A DNA stretch of 34,382 nucleotides, from assembly GCA_944386805.1 (NCBI GenBank), contig CALXCO010000024.1, forward strand, positions 1-34,382, in the 5' to 3' direction. Position numbers and translations under genes: made by a program. This document shows, piece after piece, positions 14,879 to 23,809 of the stretch (its first letter is position 1; every line of letters begins with the position of its first letter). The notes beneath the pieces are model-generated. The model saw only the letters and a program-made list of their open reading frames with translations. It did not search any database and had not been told where the DNA came from. The stretch comes from an uncultured Clostridia bacterium (GTDB taxonomy: Bacteria > Bacillota > Clostridia > Oscillospirales > Ruminococcaceae).

Positions 14879-16252
14879 TCAGCAACCGCCAAACCGGACA
14901 AACAGTTTTTTCGCTTCGCCGGTCAGTGCATCCCGTTCATTCGGCAGGCTGCCTTCGATGACCCTGTTCAGCAGCAGGTTCAGCACCCGTCCCAGTTCCG
15001 GGCCATTTTTGACGCCCAATGCCGTCAGCTCTTTTCCGCCAATCGCAAGCTCTCCCAGTGTCAGACAGGGATGCTCCCCAATAATCGTCAGCGCACGCTG
15101 CCGAATTTCTGCAATCTCTGGCTGACGGTCGGAAACGGCGCGGTTCTGGGCGAGATTGTCTGCACGTTTGACCTCCAACAGCCGCAGGAACTGCTCTTCT
15201 CCCAGCATCGCCATCCAGCGCCGGATGGACGCCGGTTCCGCCGTCACCTTGGCGTCGTGCCAGCGAATCAGGGTGACCGCGTCTTTAATCATCCGTGCGG
15301 GCATTGTCAGACGCCGCAGAATCATTTCAGCCATCGCAGCCGACAGCGCGGCATGTCCTTTAAAGTGCCCGACACCCGCTTCATCCGGTACAAACCGTCC
15401 CGGTTTTCCGATATCGTGCAGCAGCATCACCCACCGGAGCAGTGGTTCCGGGCGCACTGCTTCGACAGCTGCCGCAATATGTCCCCAGACATCATAAAGG
15501 TGGTAACGGGTATACTGGTCAAACCCGCAGCAGGGCAGAATTTCCGGCAGAACGGTCCCCAATACATCGCTGTAACGGGTCAGTACTTCCCGCACGCCTG
15601 CCCCAATCAGAATACCGGTCAGTTCGACATAGACCCGTTCATTTGATATCTTTTGCAGCAGTGGTGCACACTTAAAAAACGCTGCTTCGGTTGCATCATC
15701 CGGATGGAACCGCAGACGTGACATAAACCGCAGCCCGCGCAAAATCCGCAGTGCGTCCTCCTGCATCCGTTTGAGCGGGTCGCCGACCGCACGCAGAATT
15801 CCGTTTTGCAGGTCGTTCATTCCGCCATATGGGTCAAACAGCCCTTTTTCGGGGTGGAGAGCCATTGCATTGATCGTAAAATCCCGGCGGGCAAGGTCCT
15901 CTTTTAAGCTCCGGGTAAAGGCAACGCCATCCGGATGGCGTGCATCGGTATAACTGCCGTCGACACGGTAGGTGGTCATTTCCAGCATCTGCCCATCTAC
16001 CAGTACCCCGACGGTCCCGTGCTTTGCACCGGCGAGGTTTTGGGACAACCCGGCAAATGCGGCGGAAATCTCTTCCGGCAGGGCAGAAGTCGTCAAATCC
16101 CAGTCGTGCGGCGTTTCGCCAAGTGCTGCATCCCGTACACACCCGCCGACTGCATAGCATTCAAATCCTTTCCCTTCCAGCACTGCAATCGCTTTGAGCA
16201 CCGGACCTGGCCAGTCAGGTGCCGGGAAGGGAAGTGTTCCGCGGGCGGTCAT
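14879..16252 (-). CDS. cca: CCA tRNA nucleotidyltransferase
   Basis: Adds or repairs the 3'-terminal CCA of tRNAs. The 457-residue class II enzyme has the nucleotidyltransferase signature GGCVRD (residues 36-41) and metal-binding DWD (50-52), then the neck region (RRDFTINAMA near 125 and RILRGLRFMSRLRF near 165). A C-terminal HD-type region (LHDIGKPG near residue 275) suggests an added phosphohydrolase-like domain. Its ATG overlaps the YbaK stop by 4 bp (ATGA), so the two are translationally coupled. The pairing with tRNA-quality genes (YbaK here, AlaX at 749) suits the region. Confidence 0.95.
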   Translation of the reverse strand: MTARGTLPFPAPDWPGPVLKAIAVLEGKGFECYAVGGCVRDAALGETPHDWDLTTSALPEEISAAFAGLSQNLAGAKHGTVGVLVDGQMLEMTTYRVDGSYTDARHPDGVAFTRSLKEDLARRDFTINAMALHPEKGLFDPYGGMNDLQNGILRAVGDPLKRMQEDALRILRGLRFMSRLRFHPDDATEAAFFKCAPLLQKISNERVYVELTGILIGAGVREVLTRYSDVLGTVLPEILPCCGFDQYTRYHLYDVWGHIAAAVEAVRPEPLLRWVMLLHDIGKPGRFVPDEAGVGHFKGHAALSAAMAEMILRRLTMPARMIKDAVTLIRWHDAKVTAEPASIRRWMAMLGEEQFLRLLEVKRADNLAQNRAVSDRQPEIAEIRQRALTIIGEHPCLTLGELAIGGKELTALGVKNGPELGRVLNLLLNRVIEGSLPNERDALTGEAKKLFVRFGGC

Positions 16253-16758
16253 CCGCCGGATGCCGCTGTCAGCGGCGCGAACTGTGCTTTGACCAGCCCG
16301 GCAAGTTCCGTTGGAGACAGCTCTACCTGAATGCCGATTTTGCCGCCGCTGACCATAATGGTCGGCTGATCGAGCGCCGACTGGTCAATAAAGGTCGGGA
16401 ACAGCTTTTTCATCCCGACCGGCGAACAGCCGCCACGGATGTAACCGGTCAGCCCCAGCAGTTCATTGACATGCAGCATCTCAATCGATTTCTGTCCGGC
16501 AGCCCGTGCCGCCGCTTTCAGGTCGAGTTCGGCCGCTACCGGGATGACAAAGACAAAACATCCACTCTTGCTCGTGGGACCACGGGTCACCAGCGTTTTA
16601 AAGACCCGTTCGGTCGGCTGGTTCAGGATAGTTGCAACGGTCGTGCCGTCGACCGCTTCGTCTCCATGCGGGTAAAAATGGGTTTCATAAGGGATACCGG
16701 CCTGATCGAGCAGCCGGCAGACATTGGTTTTTTCGTTTTTTGCCGATTTTTTTGCCAT
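16249..16758 (-). CDS. ybaK: Cys-tRNA(Pro) deacylase, YbaK/EbsC family
   Basis: Hydrolyses Cys mischarged on tRNA(Pro), a trans-editing activity. About 169 residues, in a single YbaK/aaRS-associated domain with the lysine-containing VFKTLV motif near residue 55 and the conserved GYIRGGCSPVG stretch near residue 105 (mechanistic loop). The start at 16758 follows AAGGAAA; the upstream extension to 16803 is not supported. Overlaps cca by 4 bp, so it belongs to one operon. Confidence 0.9.
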   Translation of the reverse strand: MAKKSAKNEKTNVCRLLDQAGIPYETHFYPHGDEAVDGTTVATILNQPTERVFKTLVTRGPTSKSGCFVFVIPVAAELDLKAAARAAGQKSIEMLHVNELLGLTGYIRGGCSPVGMKKLFPTFIDQSALDQPTIMVSGGKIGIQVELSPTELAGLVKAQFAPLTAASGG

Positions 16759-16809
16759 AGAACAATTTCCTTCCAAAAAATGTTCAGGTGATCTCCTGGA
16801 CATCTAAAA

Positions 16810-17655
16810 TTAACATAAGCCGTGTTTCTTCATCGAAATCGCAATGCCGTCCTCTGTTTGGGATGCGGTCACCTCATCCGCAATCGCTTTCAGCCCGTCT
16901 TTTGCGTTGCCCATCGCGATGCCGTGCGCGACGTATTGCAGCATCTCGGCGTCGTTCATCCCGTCACCAAAAGCATAGGTGTTTTCACGCGGGATGCCGA
17001 GGTGTTTGATCAGCGTGTCGATTGCATAGGATTTGTTGGAGTTGGGGACGGTCAGCTCGCCTGAGTTTTCGCCAAACGACGGCACCGTGCAGCGAATAAT
17101 CGTGAATTCCCCGCCGAACTCTCGTTCGACTGCCTCCCACGGCAGACCCTCTTTCTCCAGAAAACAGACTTTGTTGTATCCGCGCGGGGTATCATCAAGC
17201 GGTTTCATCCCGTCGATAAAGTCACTGCCAGCCTGTTTTCTTGCTGCCGCCGCCGGGTCGTGCTCCCAGTCGCCGTACAGCAGCCGCTCCAGCCTTGGTA
17301 CCAGATTTTTGCTGGCAAACAGCCCGTCGTTGCTCTCCAGATAATAGTCAAATCCGTTCGCATCAAAATACAGGGTTAAGTGTTCCAGTGATTTCTGGCT
17401 GATGGTGTGATGGTACAGCATCTGGTCGCCGATCTGGACATAGCTTCCGCCTGCACCGATGATACCGTCAAATCCAACCGCCAGAATAAACGGATAAATT
17501 TCCGCTGCGCTCCTTCCGGTACAAAGATAACAGAGATTCCCCTTTGCCCGTGTGGCATGGATGGCGTCAATCGCCGACTGGGGAATATATTCCTTTGCGC
17601 CGCAGACGACCAGCGTCCCGTCGACGTCAAAAAAGATGATGCTTTTGTCTTCCAT
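16810..17655 (-). CDS. Cof-type HAD-IIB family hydrolase
   Basis: 281-residue cytosolic phosphatase. Motif I is FFDVDGTLV (Asp10, Asp12). The class-IIB cap lies between about residues 85 and 185. Motifs III and IV are seen as a Lys near residue 205 and GDGMNDAEML near residue 230. Family members dephosphorylate sugar phosphates, flavin or pyridoxal phosphate; the substrate cannot be assigned. The start at 17655 has AGGAGG just upstream. The YbaK gene begins about 50 bp after its stop, so it may head the same minus-strand cluster. Confidence 0.88.
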   Translation of the reverse strand: MEDKSIIFFDVDGTLVVCGAKEYIPQSAIDAIHATRAKGNLCYLCTGRSAAEIYPFILAVGFDGIIGAGGSYVQIGDQMLYHHTISQKSLEHLTLYFDANGFDYYLESNDGLFASKNLVPRLERLLYGDWEHDPAAAARKQAGSDFIDGMKPLDDTPRGYNKVCFLEKEGLPWEAVEREFGGEFTIIRCTVPSFGENSGELTVPNSNKSYAIDTLIKHLGIPRENTYAFGDGMNDAEMLQYVAHGIAMGNAKDGLKAIADEVTASQTEDGIAISMKKHGLC

Positions 17656-17671
17656 AGTCTCCTCCTGTACG

Positions 17672-17706
17672 CAAAAAGGCGTATTGCAAAAACTGCGCAA
17701 TACGCC
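17672..17706 (-). terminator. Rho-independent terminator
   Basis: A perfect 10-bp stem (GGCGTATTGC / GCAATACGCC, arms 17678-17687 and 17697-17706) with a 9-nt loop, followed on the minus strand by TTTTT. It ends the transcript of the small membrane protein at 17754 and precedes the HAD hydrolase. Confidence 0.9.
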
Positions 17707-17753
17707 CCTGGCGTGGTACGGTGTCCGTTAAAAATTGGGTACCGGCCGCGCTG

Positions 17754-18032
17754 TCAATGTTTACGGGATGTTTTCCTTTTTTGAAAACGGGTGGTTTTGT
17801 TTACGGCCACCAGGATAATCAATACCAGGAAAATTGCTGCAATCAACATCAGCAGCCAACTATTTCTGGTAACCCCAATCCAGAATAGCAGGCCGGTAAT
17901 ACCGCCAAAAAACATGACCAAAATTGCCACCAGCAGCACACGCACCGGTTTTGATATCTTCTTGTTGCCAGCCGCTTCGATTGTGCCGTTCACAATGATT
18001 TCCAGTATCACTTCAATGATGAAGTCCAGCAT
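17754..18032 (-). CDS. Small membrane protein
   Basis: 92 residues with membrane segments at about residues 30-50 and 53-75 and a very basic C-terminal tail (Lys/Arg/His-rich, residues 78-92). The start at 18032 follows GAGGAAAG. It has its own consensus promoter and terminator, so it is a monocistronic unit. No family recognised. Confidence 0.65.
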   Translation of the reverse strand: MLDFIIEVILEIIVNGTIEAAGNKKISKPVRVLLVAILVMFFGGITGLLFWIGVTRNSWLLMLIAAIFLVLIILVAVNKTTRFQKRKTSRKH

Positions 18033-18063
18033 TGTTCTTTCCTCATAATCCGGGGACGGTTTT

Positions 18064-18092
18064 ATTATACTCTGCCGCCGTCTGTTTGGCAA
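18064..18092 (-). promoter_or_regulatory. Sigma-A-type promoter of the small membrane protein gene
   Basis: On the minus strand TTGCCA (18087-18092), a 17-bp spacer and TATAAT (18064-18069), about 30 bp upstream of the start codon. Confidence 0.82.
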
Positions 18093-18108
18093 GTGCAAGG
18101 CCTTGTTC

Positions 18109-18987
18109 TTACAGCGTTTCTTTCAGATAATCCGCAATCATCCCAAACAGCTTTTGACTCCAGAAGGTTCCTTCATGTTCGGCACCTTCCACCTTAATCA
18201 GTCTGGTCGGAATGTCTGCTTCCGCCAGCTTCTTTGCCATTTCCTCACTCTGAGAGTAGGGGACGAGCGGGTCCTTGTCGCCATGAATCAGCAAAAACGG
18301 CGGGTACTCGTTTCCTTTGACCACCATGTCCATCGGGTTGATCATCCGCATCCGTGCCCGCTGTTCGACCGGGTCGGCGCCCAGCAGACCATGCAGCAGC
18401 GCACGGTCGCCGGTATTCTGATCGGCACGTCCCCGCAGCGCTTCAAACAGCACGGGAAGGTCTGCCGGTCCAAAGCAGTCAACAACCGTTTTGACACGGT
18501 CGGAAAATCCGGCAGATTCATCGGTACGGTAAAGCGGGTCGTCTCCGGTCAATCCGACCAGAAGTGCAGTATTGCCGCCGGACGAGGTGCCCCAGATGCC
18601 AATACGGTCAGAGTCGATTTTGTAGGTTTCCGCATTGGCCCGCAAAAACCGGATTGCAGTCTTGACATCCTTTAAAAAGGCGGGCGCTGCAAATCCATCC
18701 AACGCTGAACGGTGGGTGACCATCGCGACGATAAACCCGTTCCGGGCAAATTCACTCATCTGCGGCAGTTCATATGTAATGTCCGGGAAGGTCCAGGCGC
18801 TTCCTTGTACAAAGACAATGCAGGGATATTTCTGTGGATTTTCGGTATTCCGGGACGCCTGCGGGACAATCAGCGTCAGCTTGATTTCCTTTCCGCCTGC
18901 ATGAGAATAAACAATATCCGGGATAACCGATGCCAGTCCTTCCAGTGTCGGGTTGTTGGATATCGATTCAACAATCAGCTCAGCCAT
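18109..18987 (-). CDS. Alpha/beta hydrolase (acetyl-esterase/lipase type)
   Basis: 292-residue alpha/beta-hydrolase fold esterase. The nucleophile elbow is GTSSG at residues 133-137 (Ser135). The acid is likely Asp in HGDKDPLVP near residue 244 and the base His in GAEHEGTFW near residue 276. The usual HGG oxyanion motif is replaced by VQGSAW near residue 60, as in feruloyl/acetyl-xylan esterase-like (BD-FAE) members. No signal peptide, so it is intracellular. The start has AAGGAGGG; the gene is 12 bp after the MBL-fold gene, forming an operon. A role in deacetylating imported sugars or esters is inference. Confidence 0.85.
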   Translation of the reverse strand: MAELIVESISNNPTLEGLASVIPDIVYSHAGGKEIKLTLIVPQASRNTENPQKYPCIVFVQGSAWTFPDITYELPQMSEFARNGFIVAMVTHRSALDGFAAPAFLKDVKTAIRFLRANAETYKIDSDRIGIWGTSSGGNTALLVGLTGDDPLYRTDESAGFSDRVKTVVDCFGPADLPVLFEALRGRADQNTGDRALLHGLLGADPVEQRARMRMINPMDMVVKGNEYPPFLLIHGDKDPLVPYSQSEEMAKKLAEADIPTRLIKVEGAEHEGTFWSQKLFGMIADYLKETL

Positions 18988-18999
18988 CGGGAGCCCTCC

Positions 19000-19845
19000 T
19001 TATTTTTCATAAATCTGCGCCGGGTCAAACCGGACACCGAATGCACCATAACCGGCATGATAGCTGTTGCCGCCGAACGCTGCCTGTTCAGGTTCGCCCT
19101 TGATTTCGCCCGATAGAATCCCTTCACAGACATGGATTGCGTCGCTGTTGATCGAGGCAGGCATCGGCAGGCAGGCGAGGTTTGCAGCATAACCGATATG
19201 ACCGTTGTAATTCCGGTCGTAAAAAGGTTCCAGTGATTTGAGTTTCTTTGCGGTCGCAAGCAGCGTGTCAACACCCGAACGCGGTTTGACTCTGTCGGAA
19301 GAAGAGAGCAGGGTGTTGCCGTTGCAGGCATCGCCGGTGAAAATGATCCGTTCCCGGACATCGAGAAAACTCAAACCACCAGGCGTATGGCCGGGCGTCT
19401 CATAGACGACAATCTTCCGTCCGCCGAGGTCAATGACGTCCCCTTCTTTTAACGGCCTCAGTTCCGGTATCCGGTCAAATACGACAACATCCTCTTCGGT
19501 CACGCCAAACAGCCCGCCGCTCATTTCGTTCATCATATGTACATAGCCTTTGCGCATCTCAGGGCTGAGGTCGCGTGCCGCTGCAAAATCGTCCTGATGC
19601 AGATAGACCGTGTCAAAAAAGCCGATACCGCCGACATGGTCGACATGGCCGTGGGTGCAGACCACCATCAATGGTTTGTCAGTCAGACTGCGGACAAGGG
19701 ATGCGACATCAAAGGTTCCGGTACCCGTGTCGATCAGCAGCGCTTTATGCGCACCTTCCAGCAAAAACATTGCGTCCATTCCATACTCATTGATGCACCA
19801 GGTGCGCCGGGCAATCATCGAGACTATCGGGGTCGTAATCTGCAT
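19000..19845 (-). CDS. Metallo-beta-lactamase-fold hydrolase
   Basis: 281-residue protein with the metal motif THGHVDH at residues 64-70 (His65, His67, Asp69, His70). Further ligands are ETPGHTPGG (His near 160) and FTGDAC (Asp near 180). This set is typical of glyoxalase II-like or arylsulfatase-like MBL hydrolases. The start at 19845 follows AAAGGAA. A TATAAT box lies about 40 bp upstream. It is the first gene of a two-gene operon with the esterase. Substrate unknown. The longer open frame to 19917 is not supported by a ribosome site. Confidence 0.85.
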   Translation of the reverse strand: MQITTPIVSMIARRTWCINEYGMDAMFLLEGAHKALLIDTGTGTFDVASLVRSLTDKPLMVVCTHGHVDHVGGIGFFDTVYLHQDDFAAARDLSPEMRKGYVHMMNEMSGGLFGVTEEDVVVFDRIPELRPLKEGDVIDLGGRKIVVYETPGHTPGGLSFLDVRERIIFTGDACNGNTLLSSSDRVKPRSGVDTLLATAKKLKSLEPFYDRNYNGHIGYAANLACLPMPASINSDAIHVCEGILSGEIKGEPEQAAFGGNSYHAGYGAFGVRFDPAQIYEK

Positions 19846-19970
19846 AAAAATCAGTTCCTTTCCACGGTTATTTTGTTTTATTTCCATTATAAATACAGTA
19901 TAACGCCGCAGGTTCAAAAAAGCAAGGAGAATATGCCTTTTTCATTTTTTCGACAATATTCAATGTTATC

Positions 19971-19999
19971 TTGCTAAAAATGGCAAAATATGGTACACT
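19971..19999 (+). promoter_or_regulatory. Promoter of the DUF4230 pair
   Basis: TTGCTA (19971-19976), a 17-bp spacer and TACACT (19994-19999) preceded by TGG, that is, an extended -10. The leader to the first start codon is about 75 nt and AT-rich. Confidence 0.7.
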
Positions 20000-20082
20000 T
20001 ATAATAAATGAATTAACTTAAACTTAGGATTTGAAAAGGTTAATTCAAAATTGTGATATATTGTATAGAAAGCGGGATGATG

Positions 20083-20700
20083 ATGAACAAAAAGAAGGCA
20101 AAGCAAAAGTTTTTAAAGCAAATGTCATTGGCAGTGGGTGTTATTTTATTGGCTTTGCTAATTGCAGGATTGTCTGTTTTTATCGCAGGCCGTATGAGTA
20201 AAAATAAAGCTGATCTGTCTCAAGTGATTACTGTATCGACATTGGAAAAAGTAATCAACGTGAGTGAATTATCGACTTTTACCGCTGTTTATAATGGAAT
20301 TGCTCAGGTAATGAACCCGGAAAATACTGAAAAAACAGATTATTATGTGTCGTATGAAGCACAGGTAAACGCTGGATTTGATTTTGAAAAAATCCGTATT
20401 GAAGTAGACGATGCGTCTAAATTCATTACGATTGTTGTTCCGAAAATCTATATTACGGACATTAATGTGGATATTTCATCGCTTGATTTTATTTTTTATA
20501 ACAGCAAAGCCAACGGTTCAACTGTAACGCAGGAGGCTTTCAAGGCGTGTGAAGCGGATGTTCAGGCCGAAGCTGCACAGAATCAGGCAATTCTTGAACT
20601 GGCGCAGCAAAACGCTGTTAATGTGGTAAAAGCTCTGGTCAGTCCGTTTGTTGAACAATTGTATGCAGATTATCAGTTGCAGGTTGAGCAGGGAGTATAA
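20083..20700 (+). CDS. DUF4230 domain-containing membrane protein
   Basis: 205 residues with a Lys-rich N-terminus, one membrane segment at about residues 15-37, then an extracytoplasmic DUF4230 domain (STLEKVINVSELSTF near 53, YYVSYEAQV near 90, VDISSLDFIFYN near 138 and a helical Gln/Ala-rich C-terminus). DUF4230 is a widespread family without assigned function. The start is placed at the third of three consecutive ATGs (20077, 20080 and 20083), because AGCGGG is best spaced for it. The next gene, also DUF4230, starts 2 bp after its stop. Its base composition is far more AT-rich than the genes around it. Confidence 0.85.
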   Translation: MNKKKAKQKFLKQMSLAVGVILLALLIAGLSVFIAGRMSKNKADLSQVITVSTLEKVINVSELSTFTAVYNGIAQVMNPENTEKTDYYVSYEAQVNAGFDFEKIRIEVDDASKFITIVVPKIYITDINVDISSLDFIFYNSKANGSTVTQEAFKACEADVQAEAAQNQAILELAQQNAVNVVKALVSPFVEQLYADYQLQVEQGV

Positions 20701-20701
20701 A

Positions 20702-21373
20702 ATGAAAAGATTTATGATTTTGGCACTTGTTGCGATACTCGGTGTAATGGGCACTTCCTGTGGTGAAGAAAAATCATCCGTTCAAATGCGTCCGGAAGCT
20801 TCTCAGATGAAATCTATTTGCGAGTTAGCTGTTATGGATTGCTATTATCATAATGTTGCAAAATTTGAGAAAGAAGATGCAGAGGGATTTCTGTGGTGGC
20901 AGAAGGATAAAAAATTCTGGATTGAATACAGTGGGATTGTTCGGCTTGGAATAGATGCGACACTTGTTGAGGTACGTGTAGATGATGAGCTGGTTACAAT
21001 TAAAATTCCACCGGCTAAAGTCCTGGATTGTGAGGTCAATTCTGCTTCACTGAATGAGGATTCCTATATTGTGGATATTGATTCTGCCCGGATCAGTGCT
21101 GAAGATGAGGTTAGAGCTTTTGAGGAAGCACAGCGTCAGCTGAAGGAAAATGCATCTAAAAATTCGGCACTGTTGGCTGAAGCACAGCAACGCACGCAGT
21201 CTCTACTTGAAGATTATGTTACAAATATTGGTAATGCAGTTGGCATTGATTATTCTATTGATTGGATTTTTTTGGAATCGGATGGGGCTGATCAGGATGC
21301 GTCTTCATCTGATGTATCATCCTCAGATTCAGAAAGCAGTGCAGAGGATGAATCTGCTTCCTCAACAGGATAA
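20702..21373 (+). CDS. DUF4230 domain-containing lipoprotein
   Basis: 223 residues. A signal peptide ends at a plausible lipobox GTSC (Cys20). A DUF4230 domain follows (CYYHNVAKFEKEDAEGFLWWQ near residue 47 and IEYSGIVRLGIDATLV near 77). The last 30 residues are low-complexity Ser/Asp/Glu. The ATG at 20702 follows GCAGGGAG and lies 2 bp after the upstream DUF4230 stop, so the two proteins probably work together outside the membrane. Function unknown for the family. AT-rich like its partner. Confidence 0.85.
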   Translation: MKRFMILALVAILGVMGTSCGEEKSSVQMRPEASQMKSICELAVMDCYYHNVAKFEKEDAEGFLWWQKDKKFWIEYSGIVRLGIDATLVEVRVDDELVTIKIPPAKVLDCEVNSASLNEDSYIVDIDSARISAEDEVRAFEEAQRQLKENASKNSALLAEAQQRTQSLLEDYVTNIGNAVGIDYSIDWIFLESDGADQDASSSDVSSSDSESSAEDESASSTG

Positions 21374-21410
21374 CTGATGACATAATCATTGCAAATCAAC
21401 AAAATAAATA

Positions 21411-21458
21411 GGCGGTATCCTTCTGAAAATTTAATTGTTCGGAAGGATACCGCCTTTT
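21411..21458. terminator. Bidirectional terminator
   Basis: A perfect 13-bp stem, GGCGGTATCCTTC / GAAGGATACCGCC, with TTTT following on the plus strand and an A/T-rich run on the minus strand. It lies between the converging DUF4230 and MFS genes and serves both. Confidence 0.92.
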
Positions 21459-21476
21459 GGCTGTTATTATTGTGAA

Positions 21477-22670
21477 TTATTTTTCTGCCGCCGAAGTCCG
21501 CCGGTAGATGACCAGCGCTCCGATTAGCACAACAGGGAAGATGATGGCAAAAATCAGCGCCGGACGAAGGTCTTCCCCGAATACGCCGGCAACTGCACCA
21601 ACCATTGTCGGTCCGGCGCTGCATCCGACGTCACCCGCCAGTGCAAGCATTGCATACATGGTCGTACCACCACCGGGCAGTGCCTTTGCAGCGGTCGAAA
21701 AGCTTCCCGGCCAGAGTACGCCGACTGAAAATCCGCACAGTCCGCACCCCAGCATGCCAATTGCCGGAATGCCAGTCGCAGCCAACAAGTAGCTGACGAT
21801 GCACAGAACACAGCAGAACATCATGTAGCGGTTCAGCAGCAGACGTTCGCCCATTTTGGCGTAAAAAGCGCGCGCCAGTCCCATAAACAACGCAAATGTG
21901 CAGGGTCCAACCAAATCGCCGACCGTTTTGGAAACGCCGAGCGCTGATTCGGCAAAGGCGGAAGCCCATTGGCTCATCGCTTGTTCCGATGCGCCTGCAC
22001 AAACCATCAGTACCATCAGCAGCCAGAATACCTTCATTTTAAACAGCTTGCGCGGACGAATTGCAGGAGCGTCGATGTCCTGCGGGGTATAGATGGGCAC
22101 CAGACAGAATACGATCATGTTGACCAGCGGCACGATTGCCCACAAAATCGCCAGTACCCGCCAGTTTTCAATCCCTGCCAGTGCAAAAAATGCCGTCGAA
22201 ATCAGGACAACCCCTAAATGTCCCCAACAGTAAAAGGAATGTAACAGGCTCATAATCGACTGCTTTTTCCTGGGTGGGGTCGGACAGGATTCTACCATCG
22301 GGCTGACAATGACCTCAATCAGACCGCCGCCGACTGCATAGATCGCACTTGCACACAAAAGGCCGATAAACGGCGTTATAACCGCCGGCAGTACCGCCAT
22401 CAGTACCAGCCCCAGTGCTGAACAGGCGTGCGCCAGTACGGCAGAAGCACGGTAGCCAATCCGGTCAACAAATTTTGCCGACAGACCGTCTACCACCAAC
22501 TGAACAGAAAAATTGATGGTGGTCAGCAGTGCGATTTTTTCCAGACCGATCTGAAAATCTGTCTGAAAGGTCAGAAACAGCAACGGTGCAAAATTGTTGA
22601 TAATGGCCTGGACGACATACCCGGCCAGACAGGCGCGGATGGTATGGGACGCGCCGGATGATTGCGACAT
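21477..22670 (-). CDS. Major facilitator superfamily transporter
   Basis: 397 residues with about twelve hydrophobic segments in two halves. No ATP-binding motif, so it is a secondary transporter. A DRIGYRA motif between helices 2 and 3 (about residues 67-73) matches the MFS loop signature. It resembles the sugar (fucose/glucose permease-like) MFS subgroup, but the substrate is inference. The start has AAAGGAG. It diverges from an AraC-family regulator, which probably controls it; such pairs are common in sugar uptake. Confidence 0.88.
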   Translation of the reverse strand: MSQSSGASHTIRACLAGYVVQAIINNFAPLLFLTFQTDFQIGLEKIALLTTINFSVQLVVDGLSAKFVDRIGYRASAVLAHACSALGLVLMAVLPAVITPFIGLLCASAIYAVGGGLIEVIVSPMVESCPTPPRKKQSIMSLLHSFYCWGHLGVVLISTAFFALAGIENWRVLAILWAIVPLVNMIVFCLVPIYTPQDIDAPAIRPRKLFKMKVFWLLMVLMVCAGASEQAMSQWASAFAESALGVSKTVGDLVGPCTFALFMGLARAFYAKMGERLLLNRYMMFCCVLCIVSYLLAATGIPAIGMLGCGLCGFSVGVLWPGSFSTAAKALPGGGTTMYAMLALAGDVGCSAGPTMVGAVAGVFGEDLRPALIFAIIFPVVLIGALVIYRRTSAAEK

Positions 22671-22819
22671 GGTGAAAACACTCCTTTTTATTCATTGAAA
22701 TCTGCCTGTAAAGCTATTATAATAATACTGTCATTATTTGGAAAAAGATATCATAATTACTGCATTTTTTGATAAAATTCCGTCACAGACTTATTTGGAA
22801 CACGAAAGGTTGCTGGCAA

Positions 22820-23740
22820 ATGAAACAATTATCAGAATGTCTGATTTCAGTTAACGCTGAACGTATGGAATTAACGCGCCATGGCAGTCAACAGTTCCCG
22901 CTTGGCGTATATACCGATCGTTTTTCACTTTATGCAGGTCAGAGCGTTCCCTGGCATTGGCATACTGAAATTGAACTGGCGGTAGTTGTGCGCGGTGAAC
23001 TGGTCTGCAATTGTGGAAAAAGCTTTCAGCTTCATGAAGGGGATGGGGTTTATATCGGGCCAAATGTCCTGCACAGCTTTTTCTCGATTGGCGAACCTCC
23101 TGCGGAAATGGTGTCAATCGTTTTCCGTCCACAGATGGTTCAGAATGAACAGAGCGTCATCTGGCAGAAATACTTTGCTCCAATGCTGGCAGATGTTGGA
23201 TTTTCCGAAATAAAGCTTCCGCCAAACGGAGAGGAAATACAACTTATCTTAGAAATTGTTCGACTGGAGGGCGGTGGTCGTCTATGTGCCGGTCAACTGC
23301 TTCCCAGGCCAGATAACCCCCTTCGGGAAATCCAGCAGCTCTCTCTCCTCACACGTTTAATGGAAAAGATGGTGACTCTCCACCGGAACATCGCCCAGAA
23401 AGAACTGACACCGGTGGACCCGGCACAGAGACGGCTTCGTCAGATGATTACATGGCTCAGTGTCCACTATCCTGAACCAATAAGGGTGGAAGATATTGCC
23501 GATGCCGCCGGAATCAGTGAAAGCCAGTGCTACCGTTGCTTCCGTCAGCTGCTTGGTCAGACGCCAGTACAATTTCTTAATCAATATCGCTTGGAACGGG
23601 CAGCTATTCTTCTGCGGGAAAGTGATCAGTCGATCGCATCGATTGCAGAAAACTGTGGATTTGCCCAGCAGAGTTATTTTGGAAAACTGTTCTATCAGGC
23701 TACCGGCATGACTCCCAGAAATTATCGCCGCTATCGTTGA
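22820..23740 (+). CDS. AraC-family transcriptional regulator
   Basis: 306 residues. The N-terminal cupin-like sensor domain has HWHTEIELAVVVRGEL (residues 47-62) and GDGVYIGPNVLHSF near 77. The C-terminal double helix-turn-helix spans about residues 205-305 (IADAAGISESQCYRCFRQLLGQTPVQFLNQYRL, then SIASIAENCGF and GMTPRNYRR). The start at 22820 follows GAAAGG; the upstream extension to 22769 lacks a ribosome site. A possible TTGATA ... TATTTG promoter lies near 22769-22797. Divergent from the MFS gene, suggesting it regulates that transporter in response to a sugar. Confidence 0.93.
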   Translation: MKQLSECLISVNAERMELTRHGSQQFPLGVYTDRFSLYAGQSVPWHWHTEIELAVVVRGELVCNCGKSFQLHEGDGVYIGPNVLHSFFSIGEPPAEMVSIVFRPQMVQNEQSVIWQKYFAPMLADVGFSEIKLPPNGEEIQLILEIVRLEGGGRLCAGQLLPRPDNPLREIQQLSLLTRLMEKMVTLHRNIAQKELTPVDPAQRRLRQMITWLSVHYPEPIRVEDIADAAGISESQCYRCFRQLLGQTPVQFLNQYRLERAAILLRESDQSIASIAENCGFAQQSYFGKLFYQATGMTPRNYRRYR

Positions 23741-23809
23741 CGACACATCTGAACTGCATTCCCGCATATACTGAACCGTATGAGAATATTCTGAAGGAGG
23801 GTTCGGAGA

